64,000 bases of DNA from Xylogone sp. PMI_703. Its lineage: Eukaryota; Ascomycota; Leotiomycetes. The notes beneath the pieces were generated by a model. The model searched no databases and had not been told where the DNA came from. It was given only the letters and a program-made list of their open reading frames with translations. Where the stretch lies: the NCBI GenBank assembly GCA_021399445.1, contig JAJTUQ010000002.1:6634001-6698000 (forward strand), written 5' to 3'. Position 1 is the stretch's first letter, and every line of letters starts with the position of its first letter. Below are positions 31,480 through 43,687 of this stretch, one piece after another. The translations under genes were made by a program, and so were the position numbers.

Positions 31480-33496
31480 ATGCTTTCGTTCCTGAGACCT
31501 GCCACCGCGGCAGCTCTGGCTCTGGCAATGCCAGTCTTTGGCATCACCATGACCCAGACTCCTGCAGGCGATACTTTGGTGGTCAATGGTATCAGCTACT
31601 ACGCTGCTCCCAACGCCGTCACCACCATTGACTTGTCCAGCGTCACCAACCCTTTCCCAAGCGATGTACCCTTAGTGCCCTTGACTGTTATCGCCGACTC
31701 CTCGAGCTTGTTCGATGTCACTGCCTTCCGTGCAATTGCCGCCAATTACTCGGCTTCCGACGATGTCTTCAACCCCGGTTTCCTCGAGACCGTGTATCTG
31801 ACGCATGTTGGTTCTAGTCCTGCCAACGTCAAGTATCCTCTCGGAGCCGCTCTCACTCAATACAACACCAAGCTCTTCATGCCTTCGCGGGCCTACACTT
31901 CATCTGTTCAGAGTCAAGGAAACAAGATCGTTGGCTGGAGGACTGCAATTCCTCCGGGACCATACTTCATGTCGCCAATTAGTGGCGAGGTTTTCCAGGC
32001 ATACCGACTCTACTCAGACGTTCAGGGAGCCTTCACTTCGGGTATAATCGCCAATGGAGATGGAACATACTCCACTCTTAGTGCTGCTATTAGTGGTGCC
32101 CAGAGCCAAGCGATTGGTGTTCCATCAAGACTCTACTACACAAAGACTACGTCTCAGCCTCTTGCTGGTGTTCGAATTGGCATCAAGGATATCTACGACA
32201 TTGCTGGCATTAAGAGCAGCTTGGGAAACCGGGCCTACTTTGATCTCTACCCACCCCGCACTGCCACTGCTGTCTCCGTGCAGAGACTAATCGATGCCGG
32301 TGCGGTGCTTATCGGCAAGATGAAGACTTCTCAGTTCGCCAATGGTGAGACTGCCACAGCTGACTGGGTTGACTACCACTCTCCATTCAACGCTCGTGGT
32401 GATGGATACCAAGATCCCTCCTCTTCCTCCTCTGGACCAGGTGCTGCCATGGGTTCCTACGACTGGGTCGATATTGCTCTTGGCTCTGACACTGGTGGCA
32501 GTATCCGTAACCCATCGCAGGTCAACGGATGCTTCGGTAACCGACCTTCTCATGGACTCGTTGCTCTCGATGGTGTTATGCCACTCTCTCCTGATCTTGA
32601 TACTGCTGGTTTCCTTTGCCGTGACCCCGTCCTTTGGCACGATGCCGCCAAGGTCCTGTACGGAACCAACATCACCAGCAGCAACTACAAGTCCTTCCCC
32701 AAGAAGCTTCTCACATCTGGTTTCCCCACCGCTGCAAACTCTGAAGCTCAGAGCCTCATTTTGGACTTCCTTGCCAAGCTTGAAGACTTCCTCGGTGTAA
32801 ATGCCACTGCAGTCACTCTCGATCCTATCTGGAATGCAAACCCACCGGCCGAGGCTGGCAGCCAAAGCATTGGAACATACCTTAACCTCGTCTACCCGAC
32901 TCTCATTTCCCAGCAGCAATACGAGTTGGTTGCCCTTCCTTTCTACGCTGATTATGCCGCTGCCCACGGTGGTGCCCGCCCATTCATCGACCCATCTCCA
33001 CTGATCCGATGGGGCTATGGCCAGACCAATCTGCCTGCAAACGCCACAGAATCTGCGCTTGCTGCCAAGGCGGTCTTCACGGACTGGTTTGCTGAGAATG
33101 TCGTTGTTCCCGACCCAGACACCTGCAGTGACAGCTTCTTCTTGTACGTCGGTACATCTGGCAGCCCCAACTACCGCAACACTTACCGCAGTGCACCTGG
33201 TGTTCCCACCGGTTTCAGCACCTCTCGTATTTCCAACTTTGCTGGCATTCCTGATATGGTTGTTCCTAGTAAGTCTCCTGTTCTGTTGCTGTCATATTGC
33301 ACACAAATATGCTAACAAGTCAACAGTTGGCCAAGCCCCATACAACTCTACTATCAGTCTCCAGACTGAGTACCTCCCTGTTGCCATTGACTTCATGGTT
33401 GCCAAGGGTTGTGACGGCATGGTCTTCGATCTCGTTAAGAAGCTTGTTGACGCAGGGATTGTCAAGGTTCCGGGCGTTGGAAGCGTCATGTACTAG
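31480..33496 (+). CDS. Secreted amidase-signature protein
   Basis: Two exons, 31480..33268 and 33327..33496 (58-nt intron GTAAGT...CAACAG), 652 aa. A signal peptide is predicted ([21 protein letters not shown], ~1-21). An N-terminal extension of about 200 residues precedes the amidase-signature domain. Its Ser-cisSer-Lys triad candidates are Lys in [10 protein letters not shown] (~236), the Ser pair before [13 protein letters not shown] (~317) and Ser in [12 protein letters not shown] (341). Codon use is strongly C-ending, unlike neighbours, suggesting high expression. It hydrolyses an amide; the substrate is unknown. The extension also occurs in some fungal amidases but I cannot assign a role to it. 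Location is extracellular or wall. It is tail-to-tail with the SDR gene. Confidence 0.9.
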
Positions 33497-33809
33497 ATGT
33501 GATACAGTATAATGACGATATGAATGGATACCAATATATGGATAGGTGGGTGGCTGCTCTGTATGTATATATAAAATTTTAACTATAAAATAAATGGATA
33601 AAGAAGAATATATCTCATTCATGTTGACCACACATATACGACTGAAAATGCAAGTCAGAATTGATGTGAAATAGAAACTTTAATTATTAGATGCTCAATT
33701 AACTAGACATTCAGAATCGAACCAGCCTTTTTCAAGGTGAGTCCAATTCTCATCATAAAAGCTATTAATCATTCATTTCGTTATACAGACAGATCATTAC
33801 CAAAGCAAC
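33497..33809. other. Convergent 3' flank
   Basis: 313 nt, AT-rich, between two convergent stops. Nothing recognised. Confidence 0.5.
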
Positions 33810-34923
33810 TCATTTCCCCTCCCGCTCAATCCCCACCAACTGCCTCGCCAACTCCACAAACGTCTCCCTCTTACTCCTAAACCTCAACCCAAGCTCCCTC
33901 TCCGCCTTAGCACTACTACACCCAAACGCCGTCTCAGGCAACAAATTCCCCCCGGGCGTCCCCACAGGCGTCCTCGTCCTCAACTCCGGCACATCCTCGC
34001 GAATCAGGTCCGCAATCTCCTGGGAGCGAACCTCGCCAGCGCAGATGATGTACCGATTGTTGGCTGCGGTTGGAACGGTCATGGCCAGGAGGTGGGCGGT
34101 AGCGAGGTCGCGGACGTCGACGTAGACGTGCATCCCGTTTGGCGGGCAGGGCGCGTCGCTGGTGGTGTTGAGGAAGAGGTTGTAGATGCGGGCGTTGGAC
34201 TCGTTGAGGTCGTGGACGGTGGGGACGGTGTGTCGGAGGGGGCCGTAGACCATGGGGGGGTTGAGGACGACGAGGTCGAAGTTGGGGCGGTGGTCTTTGA
34301 GGAAGTCCCAGGCTGCATAAATCACGACTTAGTATTTTCTCTCTCTTTTTTTTTTTGGTGAAATCTTTCTTTCTTCCTGACTTACCGGCTTTCTCAGCGA
34401 ATTTCTTGCTGGCTTGGTACGCGTTGTTCGTTGTCCCGGCCAGGGCGCCCTCGTAGGTCGTGGGATTCCAATCGCTCTCGGTGTACACCTTCTTCGGACT
34501 GGCGAACCAGTCTCCGGCGAAATCCACTACTGCCGCACAGCTTCCGGTGATGATGACTCTCTTGACCTCCGGTGCGAACTCCTTGACTGCCTTTAGCACT
34601 TCGACGGTGCCTTGGATGGCTGGTTTCATGAACTCGCTGTTGTCCTTGATGACGCGGTAGAGGAAGGGCGAGGCCGTGTGGATGACGGTGTCAAATGGAA
34701 GATTGGACTTTACTGCGTCGTTGAAGGCTCCTGGAGTGGTGATGTCGGGGACAATGGCTGTGTCGAGCTTGGTGCCGTAGTTGGGGAAGTCAGCGAGAAT
34801 TTGGTCGGCTTTGGGTGCAGAACGGACGACGCTGCGAACGGAGTGACCGGCTTTGAGTAATTGATCGAGGATGTGAGAGCCGATGAAGCCATTAGCGCCG
34901 GTGAGGAGGACTCTGTGAGACAT
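33810..34923 (-). CDS. Extended SDR, NAD(P)-dependent aldehyde/ketone reductase (Gre2/DFR-like)
   Basis: Two exons on the minus strand, 34923..34386 and 34312..33810, with a 73-nt GTAAGT...GCAG intron containing an 11-T run on the plus strand, encode 346 aa. The Rossmann motif is TGANGFIGSH with glycines 9, 12 and 15. Catalytic Ser is in IITGSCAAVVDF, and Tyr~170 and Lys~174 are in AYQASKK. LNPPMVYGP and VDVRDLATAHLLAM are the usual substrate-side blocks. The family reduces aldehydes, methylglyoxal or dihydroflavonol-like substrates with NADPH. The start is the ATG at 34923, immediately before SHRVLLTGANG; the 22 codons upstream in frame lack similarity. Cytosolic. Confidence 0.9.
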
Positions 34924-36197
34924 TGTGAAGAGTTGTGTGGTCTTTTCTGTTTGCTGAGTTATATAGATATCTAGTTGACAGGAAGGCAAGGCTAAGAGGT
35001 GAAGAATTTATAGGCCAGTTATATATATAGCCAAGTTCAAGCCCAAGTCCAAGTAAGACTTCCTTGAAGCTTTATATAAGAACGCAAGGCCAGGACCTCA
35101 CGCCATAAGCCAAAGCTGTGTAAATATATATATTTCTGTGGTTCCACTATGCCATACCCGTATGCACGTATATGCCAAGAGGCGACCCCCGCTATATCCG
35201 ATAGGGTTCTCCTTATCACCTAACTGCAGTGCTAGAACTGCGGCCGCACCTTAGGCGATAGCATCTCTCCGCCGAACGGTCGAGTAGAGGCTGCATGTGG
35301 AGAGTCTTCTAATAAGTAATTCGGCTTTTGCTTTTATTATTGCCGAGTGTGTGTCTCTGCATTCAATGCTTGATGATCTTGGAATCTATCACCAGTCCAA
35401 TGGTTGTAAGAAATTTGAATACCCCGATATGTAGCACTACTTGGTTGGGCCTGAGTCGTGTAATCTGCGATGAAATATCATTCGAGGGATTTATCTCTGT
35501 AATGGACTTGGCTGTAGAGAGGAGGTTACTCTAAAGAATGACATGCATTTCCCCCAGAATTGTACAGAAGATAATTGGTCAAAGTCTACCGCGCAGACGT
35601 CCTACCAACTCCACAGCATCCAGCTATTGGAAGCGTCCGGTTGCTAGAATCAGCATCTACAGTACGGCCGTACATCGGCAGTGTATTGACCCATTACGCT
35701 TTCTCCCCTGAGCGTATTCATCCGTCGTCAAGCCACAGATGCGAGCCTGCTTAGAAAGAAATCAGCCTTATCCGCTTTCAGTGTGGCTTGGCTGGCAAAG
35801 GCATCGAGATTACCCGCATTAGGTATGTCTCACACCCAATCATAGGCTCTTTTGATCTCCGAAGCGGTTCAAGTACTATCTGCAAGCTGCCGGGTACTGT
35901 AAGGCGGTTCAATGCCGATGATGATGTCATGGAGAAGGGTTTCTTCTTTGTGTGGCATGATAATTAACGTGCAATTAGTAAGGCTTGTTTTGCGCTGGGG
36001 GGCGGAGTTAGGCGCAGAGGCTAGAATCGCACTCAGAACGAGAGCGGAGATATGAGCCAATCACTGAGTCGGCGATTTGAGGTGTGGTTATAGTCTTTCT
36101 GCTATTTATTTGACGTTATGGAGAAAAGAGGGCTGCAAATCGAAGAGTAAAAAAATAGTAATCCTTCTTGAGCTAACTTTACCTCATATTTTCAAAC
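34924..36197. other. Divergent intergenic region
   Basis: 1.3 kb between the SDR and MDR genes, which are transcribed away from each other. No plausible gene. Only short frames (60-68 codons). Confidence 0.5.
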
Positions 36198-37416
36198 ATG
36201 GCTCGGAATATTATGAGAGCCGTTGGTAAGTGTACCTAGAGCATAACACATTCCATAATACACGCCACTTTCTAAACAACACTTTCTGTCTAAGATATCA
36301 AAAATGGCACCGGCCCTATATCTGCTCTATTCATCAATCCCGACACTCCAAAGCCATCGCCATTGGAAGGCCAAGCATTAGTTAGGGTACATTCGTTTGG
36401 CTTGAATCGAATGGATCTGATGCAACGTGAGGGTAAATACAACGTGCCTCCACAAGCAGGAAAAACTCTCGGGGTGGAGTTCTCCGGATGGATTGAAGAG
36501 CTCGGCGGCAACTCCGGGGATGGCTTTAAGATAGGTGATGAGGTCTTTGGCTTAGCGTATGGAGGTGAGTTTCACAATCTATTTTCATTAGGATATAAGA
36601 TGGATGAAGACTGATCGTCGTATAGGAGCCTATGCCGAATATCTTGCATCATCCACAAAAATGCTCGTCCACAAGCCTAAAGAACTTTCTTGGGAAGAAG
36701 CTGCGGGAATACCAGAGGTATTTCCTCTACCTTTTTCACAAATGCTACACTCATGCTTGGCTAATTACTAACTTATCATCTGCATTCAGACCTGGATCAC
36801 CGCTACTCAAGCTCTCCATCTTGTCGGCTGCTTTAAACCCAATGACGTAGTTCTCTTTCACGCCGGCGCCTCTGCAGTCTCGATAGCTGGTGTGCAGCTA
36901 GCCCGTGCCGCAGGTGCATCTGCAGTGTTCACAACTGCAGGGTCTGATGCAAAAGTTTCCTTCTGTGTCGACAAACTAGGAGCTACTAAAGGATTCAACT
37001 ACCACACTGACGACTGGGTAGCAGGCATCCTATCCGCTACGAACGGCCACGGTGCGGATGTTATCGTCGACTTCATTGGCCGAGACTACGCGCAGAAAAA
37101 TCTAGAAGTAGCAGCTACCGATGGAAGAATTGTGCAACTAGCTAGTCTAAGTGGGCACAAACTAGCTGAGGGAGTAGATATTGGGCTGCTTGAAAGCAAG
37201 AGAATTAGATGGGAAGGAAGTAGGCTTCGAAGTCGTGATTTGAGCTACCAGAGTAAGTTGAGGGACTTGCTTGTACAGCATGCGCTACCAAAGTTTGTGG
37301 ATGGGACATTTAAGGTACTAATCGAGAAGGTGTTCTCATGGGAGGATATTCAAGACGCACATCGCCTTATGGAGGGAAATAGCTCGATGGGGAAGATTAT
37401 CTGTAATATTAACTAG
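36198..37416 (+). CDS. Quinone oxidoreductase-like MDR protein (PIG3-like)
   Basis: Four exons, 36198..36225 (28 nt), 36295..36564, 36626..36717 and 36790..37416, with introns of 61-72 nt, encode 338 aa. The N-terminal GroES-like fold has LVRVHSFGLNRMDLMQREG and GVEFSGWIEELGG. The nucleotide-binding domain has VLFHAGASAVSIAGVQLARAAGA. There are no zinc-ligand cysteines, so it belongs to the zinc-independent NADPH:quinone oxidoreductase branch of MDR, closest to TP53I3/PIG3-type proteins. It reduces quinones or enones with NADPH. The very short first exon is needed for MARNIMRAVD. Cytosolic. Confidence 0.9.
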
Positions 37417-37877
37417 TTCTTAGTTATACCCTCTCAGAACAACTGGAGAACTCCAGTTTCACTGGCTCCTTATACTTCCCGTATATATTTGTTCTGACAT
37501 ACCCTCTACTGTTCGGTCTGCTCTATTAGTCTCTTCTCGTGCCGCTTCCATTCTAGTTTCTAGGTGTAAGCAACAGCAACAGCCGCTTTAACCCGAGCCA
37601 AATGTGAACAGGAGCTTAATCAACTCGGCACATTATATTAACTCCTATCCTATTCTAGTGCTCTTGAGTCAGTTATGTTTTTATATTAAACAAAGTTTAT
37701 GATTGACTGTGTTAGCACGTGTAGGAATATATTGCCGACGCAACCAATCAACAGCTGGCACACAACCAGGGCTGTCTTAACCTGCAGCTGGACTTTACGT
37801 TGTCTCTTGTTCTCATTCTCCACTCCAGTTTGCGCATAAGCTAAACATTCATTATTATCCGCTGCCTCAAATCTGTG
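37417..37877. other. Promoter region of the lipase/NACHT gene
   Basis: 461 nt without a plausible gene on the plus strand. A 74-codon minus-strand frame is regarded as chance. Confidence 0.45.
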
Positions 37878-40800
37878 ATGAACATATCGCAGTACGAAAT
37901 CTCGCGCCATGGCTTATCAGAGGTGTATTCCCCGCAAGCCAACATCGATGTGGTCGCACAGTAAGTCTACCAATGCTGTTTCTTGCTACAAGGCTGTGGA
38001 TAAAGATCGATCAATAGAGCCCAAGAGCCATCCAGGATGGTAGCCTTTCCGTGGCTAACAGCCGTTATTGTAGTATCATATTCGTTCATGGACTATTTGG
38101 CCACCCTGAAACGACCTGGACGGGACGTCCTCCGCGCTCACGGTCGCCGCTTCCTACGACAGAGCAGCGTTCAGAATCTCCCGATACTATAAATGGTGTT
38201 TTCTGGCCCGCTGCCCTCCTACCAAAGACGATACCCAACGTAAAGGTATCAACTTGGGGTTATGACGCAGACATTGATGGGTTTTGGCCATCTCCATCAC
38301 AAAATACGGTCACCCAACATGCTGCTGGTTTACTTGCCGATCTCGCAGACCTGATTGAATCAGATGGAGACCTGCCAATCTTCTTCGTTGTGCATAGTTT
38401 GGGTGGTATTGTAGTCAAGGCGGTAGGTTCTCATGTCTCTCTCCTCTATATTCAAACGCAAGTCGCTAAGTTTGCACAGGCGATGAATCAATCGGCTGCA
38501 ACGAGAGGCACACGTCTCTCAGCAGTCCTTCCTACCATTCATGGTATTGTTTTTCTTGGAACACCCCATCGTGGCTCGAGCTCTGCTGCCCTAGGCAAAA
38601 TAGCTTACGGGATCACAACTACTCTCACTCGTCGACCGAACTTGAAACTCTTGAGCGCCTTGGAAAAGAACTCGGAAACCCTTGACCAGATTGGGAGAAC
38701 GTTTGTTCAAACACTCGAAGGATCGCCGCACCTTCAGGTGTACTCTTTTCGAGAGGAGAAGGAGACGCGAAGATATTGGATTTTCAACACAATGGTAGTT
38801 GAAGCCGACTCAGCCACCATTGGCTTAGCCAAGGAGGAGACTAGTAGTATCCCAGAAAGCCACAGTGGTATGACAAAATACTACTCTGAAAAAGACATCG
38901 GATTCAAACGTGTTAGCGCCCAGGTACGAAGATGGGTTCGAGCTTTATCACCAAACCTTCCAAGTACGTCCAACAGCTCTTAGACGTACGTTACGTTCAT
39001 GAACTAATGGGCACTCAGATCTTGTGGATGAAACGTATAACGGTAGGTTTCAGCCTTAATCAACCATAAAATATCACTAAACGTTACTTGATAGACTGTG
39101 TTCTAAGTCTTAAGTCTGCAACTATAAAACTTAGGTTGGAAAGTGTCTCTGAGTCTCATGCCAAGACATTTCACTGGCTTTTTGACAGCAAGATTGTCTC
39201 ATTCAGTGAATGGTTACAAGGCTCCCGGAACAATACCGACTCAATTTACTGGATACAAGGCAAGCCTGGTTCCGGAAAGAGTACACTAATGAAATTTGCT
39301 ATGAAGCATCCAAATACTCTTCAGCTGTTAACGAAGTCTGAAGATACTCCGTACTTGATTGCTGGCTTCTTCTTTCATGATCGAGGGGCTGAAATACAAA
39401 AATCTATACCTGGTATGCTTCAGGGAATACTGTACTCAATCTTAATTCAAACCATTACCTTGCGGCAATTTGTCCAACCAATCTACGCGGAGCTCTGTGC
39501 GGCTCAGAAGACCAAGATTCCTCACTGGAGCTTGGAAAGCTTAAGAAAGGCATTTGAGGCGATTGTGCAGCAACGTCAGATAGTCACACGATTATGTCTT
39601 TTCCTGGATGCCTTAGATGAGCACCATGGTGACAATGATCATCTTGTGGGTTTAATGCGGCAATTAGTCTCCGATGCAGACGGGAAGTTTGTGAAGATTA
39701 AATTATGTCTTGCTAGCCGACCTTGGGATACGTTCGTGGCTCATTTCGAGAACTGTCCAGGGTTCAAAATTCACCTCTTTATGTTCCAAGATATAAAGAA
39801 TTACACTTCAAGCAAACTACATGATTCTGCCCCAAAAGATATTAACACTGGGTCAATCGATCCTAGCCGACAGACTCATCTTGACCGTCTGGCGTTGAGC
39901 ATTTCTGAGAAAGCCCAAGGCGTGTTCGTATGGGTTCGTATCGTTGTTCAAGAGATCACCCGTGGCGTCGGAGATCGAACCCCTTACTTTGTCCTCGAGA
40001 AAGCACTGGACGGAATGCCTGAAGAACTTGAAGACTTATATGAGCACACACTCTCTAGGATTGAATCACATCATGCAGACGAAGCATTCGTCATGCTTCA
40101 AATTGCTCTGTGCGCTTTCGCGCCCTTACAGTTAGATACTTTCGTTAACACCACCTCTCACGCATTATGGGGAGAGGTGCCTGATGTGAACGAAGCAACT
40201 CTTGAAGATATGACACAACGAGTTATCAGTCGAAGTGGGGGACTACTAGAAGTAGTCCAGATACTACCACCTAATCCAGACAAAGCAAATCTATATTATG
40301 TGACACAACAAGCTGTCACTCAGAGGAGGCTAGGAGTGGTACAAAGAGCACCAGTCTCAAGACAATGGGGCGTTGCCCTTTGTATAATTCATGCAATCCG
40401 GGTCTTCCAGAAATTGAGGACCAAGCAAACGCGTCAATACCCCATCGTTCAATTCCTCCACCAGACTGTCAAAGAATTCGCCCAAAAGCGAAAAGACAAT
40501 TTCGGTCTCAAGCTCACGATAAGCGGAGGCACGGGATATGAGTACCTGATGGCCACTGGTGCTAAATATATAGATCCCTGGGCACAAAGTGTCTGTGTCG
40601 ACGTGTTTGAATATGCTCGATTTACTAGGCTTGCCAGTATGGAGAATCCGGGGGGAATAGACCACCTAATACTAGCTCTCTATGAAATTTCCGGATCTAA
40701 TGTCGCATTCCATGGACCTAGTAGTGTCAAGATTGATTGGTGGTTGATGCAGCAACGGGGTTTTGTTGGGACGTTTTACAGCAGATCCGTAAGCATCAGA

Positions 40801-40947
40801 AGCCCATCTGATCAACTTGAATTAGTTGCTCTTGCAGCTGGCTTGTTCGCATATGTAGGCGCCAGGATCCAGAAGCCTCCCTGGTCTAGACAACTCGCGC
40901 TTATGTTCCACACCGCTGTAATGGAGCCGATCCCATGGAAAAGATAG
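37878..40947 (+). CDS. STAND protein: SesB-like serine esterase plus NACHT domain
   Basis: Four exons, 37878..37960, 38074..38963, 39019..39042 (24 nt) and 39095..40947, 949 aa. Start ATG at 37878 gives MNISQYEISRHG. Residues ~25-310 form a SesB-like alpha/beta hydrolase: HIIFVHGLFGHPETTW, then the nucleophile elbow VVHSLGGIVVK with Ser~136, and HGIVFLGTPHRGS. An in-frame 48-nt stretch at 38423-38470 has GTAGGT...TAAG ends and may be an extra intron. The NACHT module follows: a leading LFDSKIVSFSEWLQ, Walker A GKPGSGKST (~388) and Walker B LCLFLDALDEHHG. A winged-helix-like region completes the central part. The frame ends at 40947; an ankyrin-like stretch continues in another frame. In fungi such proteins mediate non-self recognition and regulated cell death. 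The lipase motif here looks intact. Confidence 0.85.
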
Positions 40948-41477
40948 CTACGGATCCTAGATATCCCGGAGGCCGGTTTGATAGTATCTTTACTCTGGCT
41001 ATTCACCAAGAAAGCGCTCAAGTGGTTAAGCTTTTTGTTGAGCACGGAGCAAGCGTCCCGGCATCCTGGCATATGTCTGTACAGGTAATGCAGGGCCTCC
41101 CATTGCAACATTCGGATGTTTTCAAGGAGGTCGTATGGAGCATCCCTGTAGACTTCCGTCATATCGCTCGTCTTGATAGCATGTCGCTTTTCATTATGTC
41201 GGATCCCCATGATCTGATAGTAGAAGAGAGGCGCTTTCCATTTGCCACCATAGTTCCTGCTTTTCAATCGATAGCTCCCAGTGTACCGTGGCTACTCGGG
41301 CTTGGAAGATCTCGGCGTATATTAGCAGTAAAGCGCTGGCGTGTAATTATTACTTGTATACGCGCTTTCATAGCTTTTCGTCTCAATTCAAAGGTCCATT
41401 CTCGTGTCAAAATGCGGCCACGAAAAAGACAGCAGTCCCCTACAAGGACATATATCATCCCGCCCAAAAAGGTGTAA
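40935..41477 (+). pseudogene. Possible out-of-frame ankyrin-like C-terminus of the STAND gene
   Basis: A 180-codon frame overlaps the end of the lipase/NACHT ORF by 13 nt in another frame. Early on it reads FTLAIHQESAQVVKLFVEHGASVP, an ankyrin-repeat half. After that it is less clearly repeat-like. It probably represents the C-terminal sensor region separated from the NACHT part by a frameshift or an unrecognised intron. I could not find a GT-AG pair of acceptable length that joins the frames cleanly. It could also be a separate small gene or chance beyond the first 40 residues. Confidence 0.45.
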
Positions 41478-41489
41478 CTCGCCTGACCT

Positions 41490-42413
41490 AGCCTTAGCAC
41501 TGTCGTTCAATTCTAGTCGTCACTGATTTGTACAATCATTACATGAACAAATACATCCCTCTTAGTCCGGGATTCCATAGCGGACATAGCCATATGCCGC
41601 TCCGATAATACATACTTCAATACTTTTCATCGGTTCCCGAGCGGAAATTTCGCACGGTGAGATTACTGCCGGTGTTCGAATAACTTCGGATCAAACCACT
41701 GAATCAACTACCCTACGGTGGGGCAGAATACCTTATACTTATGGACCTTCATAGTCATAGAAACAACTTCAGAATAGTCGTTATCTCGTAACTTGCACGA
41801 TTCTACTCTTAAGAACAAAGTAAGTCTGCAGGTTCATCTCAATATCAGAGACCTACGTCATTCTTAGTATCGTAAATAAAGCTGTATGCCAAGAACAGTC
41901 CTTAGCTTAAGCACCGGCAACAAGCTTAACTGCTGCGGGATCGCCAAGGTGGATGGATTAACGGGGACGGAGTTAATCTGACCTGAATAAAGTGGAGATA
42001 CCAAAGTCCATTGAGTAAGCATTGAGCGGTAACATCCATATTGTCAAGGGTTTGTATTTGTTTTAGGCAATGGTGCCCTAGACGGCGATCATCCTGGAGC
42101 TACGGATTCAACTAATTCCGGTCCAGGTCTGCAATGGCGGCACCGTTCTTCTACTACGGCACGTATATTAGTAGAAGGGTCTTAGCACCCACTTTGCGTG
42201 GGAATACTACAGAGTGTATCGATTGTAAGGCTAAAAGAATATAAAGGCGCCATGAGAATTAGTTTGATCAACTTCGATACTGTTGTAATGGGTATCTACG
42301 GCCAAGAAAACTCATTCTCCACGTAATCTTTATTCAATATTATTATCTAGGCATTCCGTTTCAGCTCACCGTTTTGGTCACATCCTCAGTCTGAACTTAC
42401 AACGGCAAACACG
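41490..42413. other. Intergenic tract
   Basis: 0.9 kb without plausible coding sequence or repeats. Confidence 0.5.
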
Positions 42414-43687
42414 ATGTTACCAAGGACTAAGTTAGCCATTCCCTTCTCATTGCTACTGCCTTTGGGTATTAGAGCATTGCTGTATACAGTACCGAACTCA
42501 GCATATGATGGGCCAGTGACTATAGAGCTTAATTCAGGACCAACTACACCTGACAGCCCAAAGGTTCACCCTTATCCGAATGCTAGCTCTTACGATGGGT
42601 AAGCAAGACGCTTAGAAAGTTCTGTATGGGGTTATTCTTCGGAATATAACTGACTTGAATATTAGAACGTATTGGGATGTTGTATCTACGTCTTCCGCAA
42701 ACGAGAGCTTCGCGCTCACTGCCTTCCTGGGCCTTTCCAGTGGCTTCCCTTTCGGTGACCCTGACTTGCTGATCGGCGGCTTGATTGGCGGGACATTTGC
42801 AAACGGCACTGCATCTACTGATATTCTCTCAGCTGATGCAAGCGCAAACGTAACTGTGGTGTCGCTGGGTGATTCAACATTTGGTGACTTCGGAGCTGAA
42901 GGGGTCTGGTGGGAAAGCACCCTGAGCAATGGCAAATATGTAGTCCATCTGGATATTCCCTCCTATGAGATTTCTGGGAAAGTTACTCTTAGCACGGTAT
43001 GTGAAGGCCTAAATCGTAGATCACTTACTAGCTACTTTTTTCTTAAGGGCTTGCAGTGTCCCAATCTCCTTCAGTACTCCTTCTAATGAATTCGGTAGAC
43101 ATCCCCAGTACACTATCCTTGCGATGTCAATAAGGCAAATTCTTCTGAGTTTGCACTTCCCTGAGTGGGCTGGGTGAACCCAGTACCAGATGCAGACGGT
43201 GTTGTTGATATCACTATTGGTACTGAAAAGCTCTCCTTTACTGGGATTGGGTTTGAAGATAGGCTTTTCGGAGATACCCCTTTGTTGGATAGTCTTGCAA
43301 CTTGGTACTGGGGTCACGCGCGATTTGGTCCGTTCTCAATTGTTTGGTTAGATGCTTTGAGCGTTGACGGTACAGAAGTATGTGTCTACCTATGCGACTT
43401 ACGACGGAAGCGTCATCAGTGCTACCTGCCAGAGCAGTGCATTGAAGGTTCGACCATTTGGCGGTAACAGCGCCTATCCGCCGACAGAGACGTTCAGTAA
43501 TCCAGAAGGTTTTTCAATTGTCTATGACTTGGGTGACCACGGTATTTTGGAAGCAAAAGTTACTATTGGGCTCCAGCAGGTGAACACGACAACATATGCT
43601 AGGTATACGGGCCCAATAAGTGGCAGAATGCAAGGCGGGAAAACATACTCAGGGAAGGCCTTTTTCGAACAGTACCGCATTATTTAA
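42414..43687 (+). pseudogene. Diels-Alderase-like (CrtC/AttH lipocalin-type) secreted protein, broken
   Basis: The start is intact: exon 42414..42598 with signal peptide (MLPRTKLAIPFSLLLPLGIRA), then a 67-nt intron. The second exon from 42666 has SSYDGTYWDVVS aligned with NATTFDWWYFDAVS of the intact paralogue at 58885. After the KVTLST exon end, the next stretch reads HYPCDVNKANSSEFALP, then an in-frame TGA, then VGWVNPVPDADG and ATWYWGHARFGPFS. A second lesion near 43377 shifts the frame: the C-terminal part (YVSTYATYDG, ALKVRPFG and so on to 43687) is in another frame, with no intron possible there. At least two independent disruptions make this a pseudogene. The family includes fungal decalin-forming pericyclases. 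Confidence 0.75.

Noticed and set aside
32287..32967. 226-codon minus-strand frame inside the amidase gene
   Set aside because: Antisense shadow of strongly codon-biased coding sequence.
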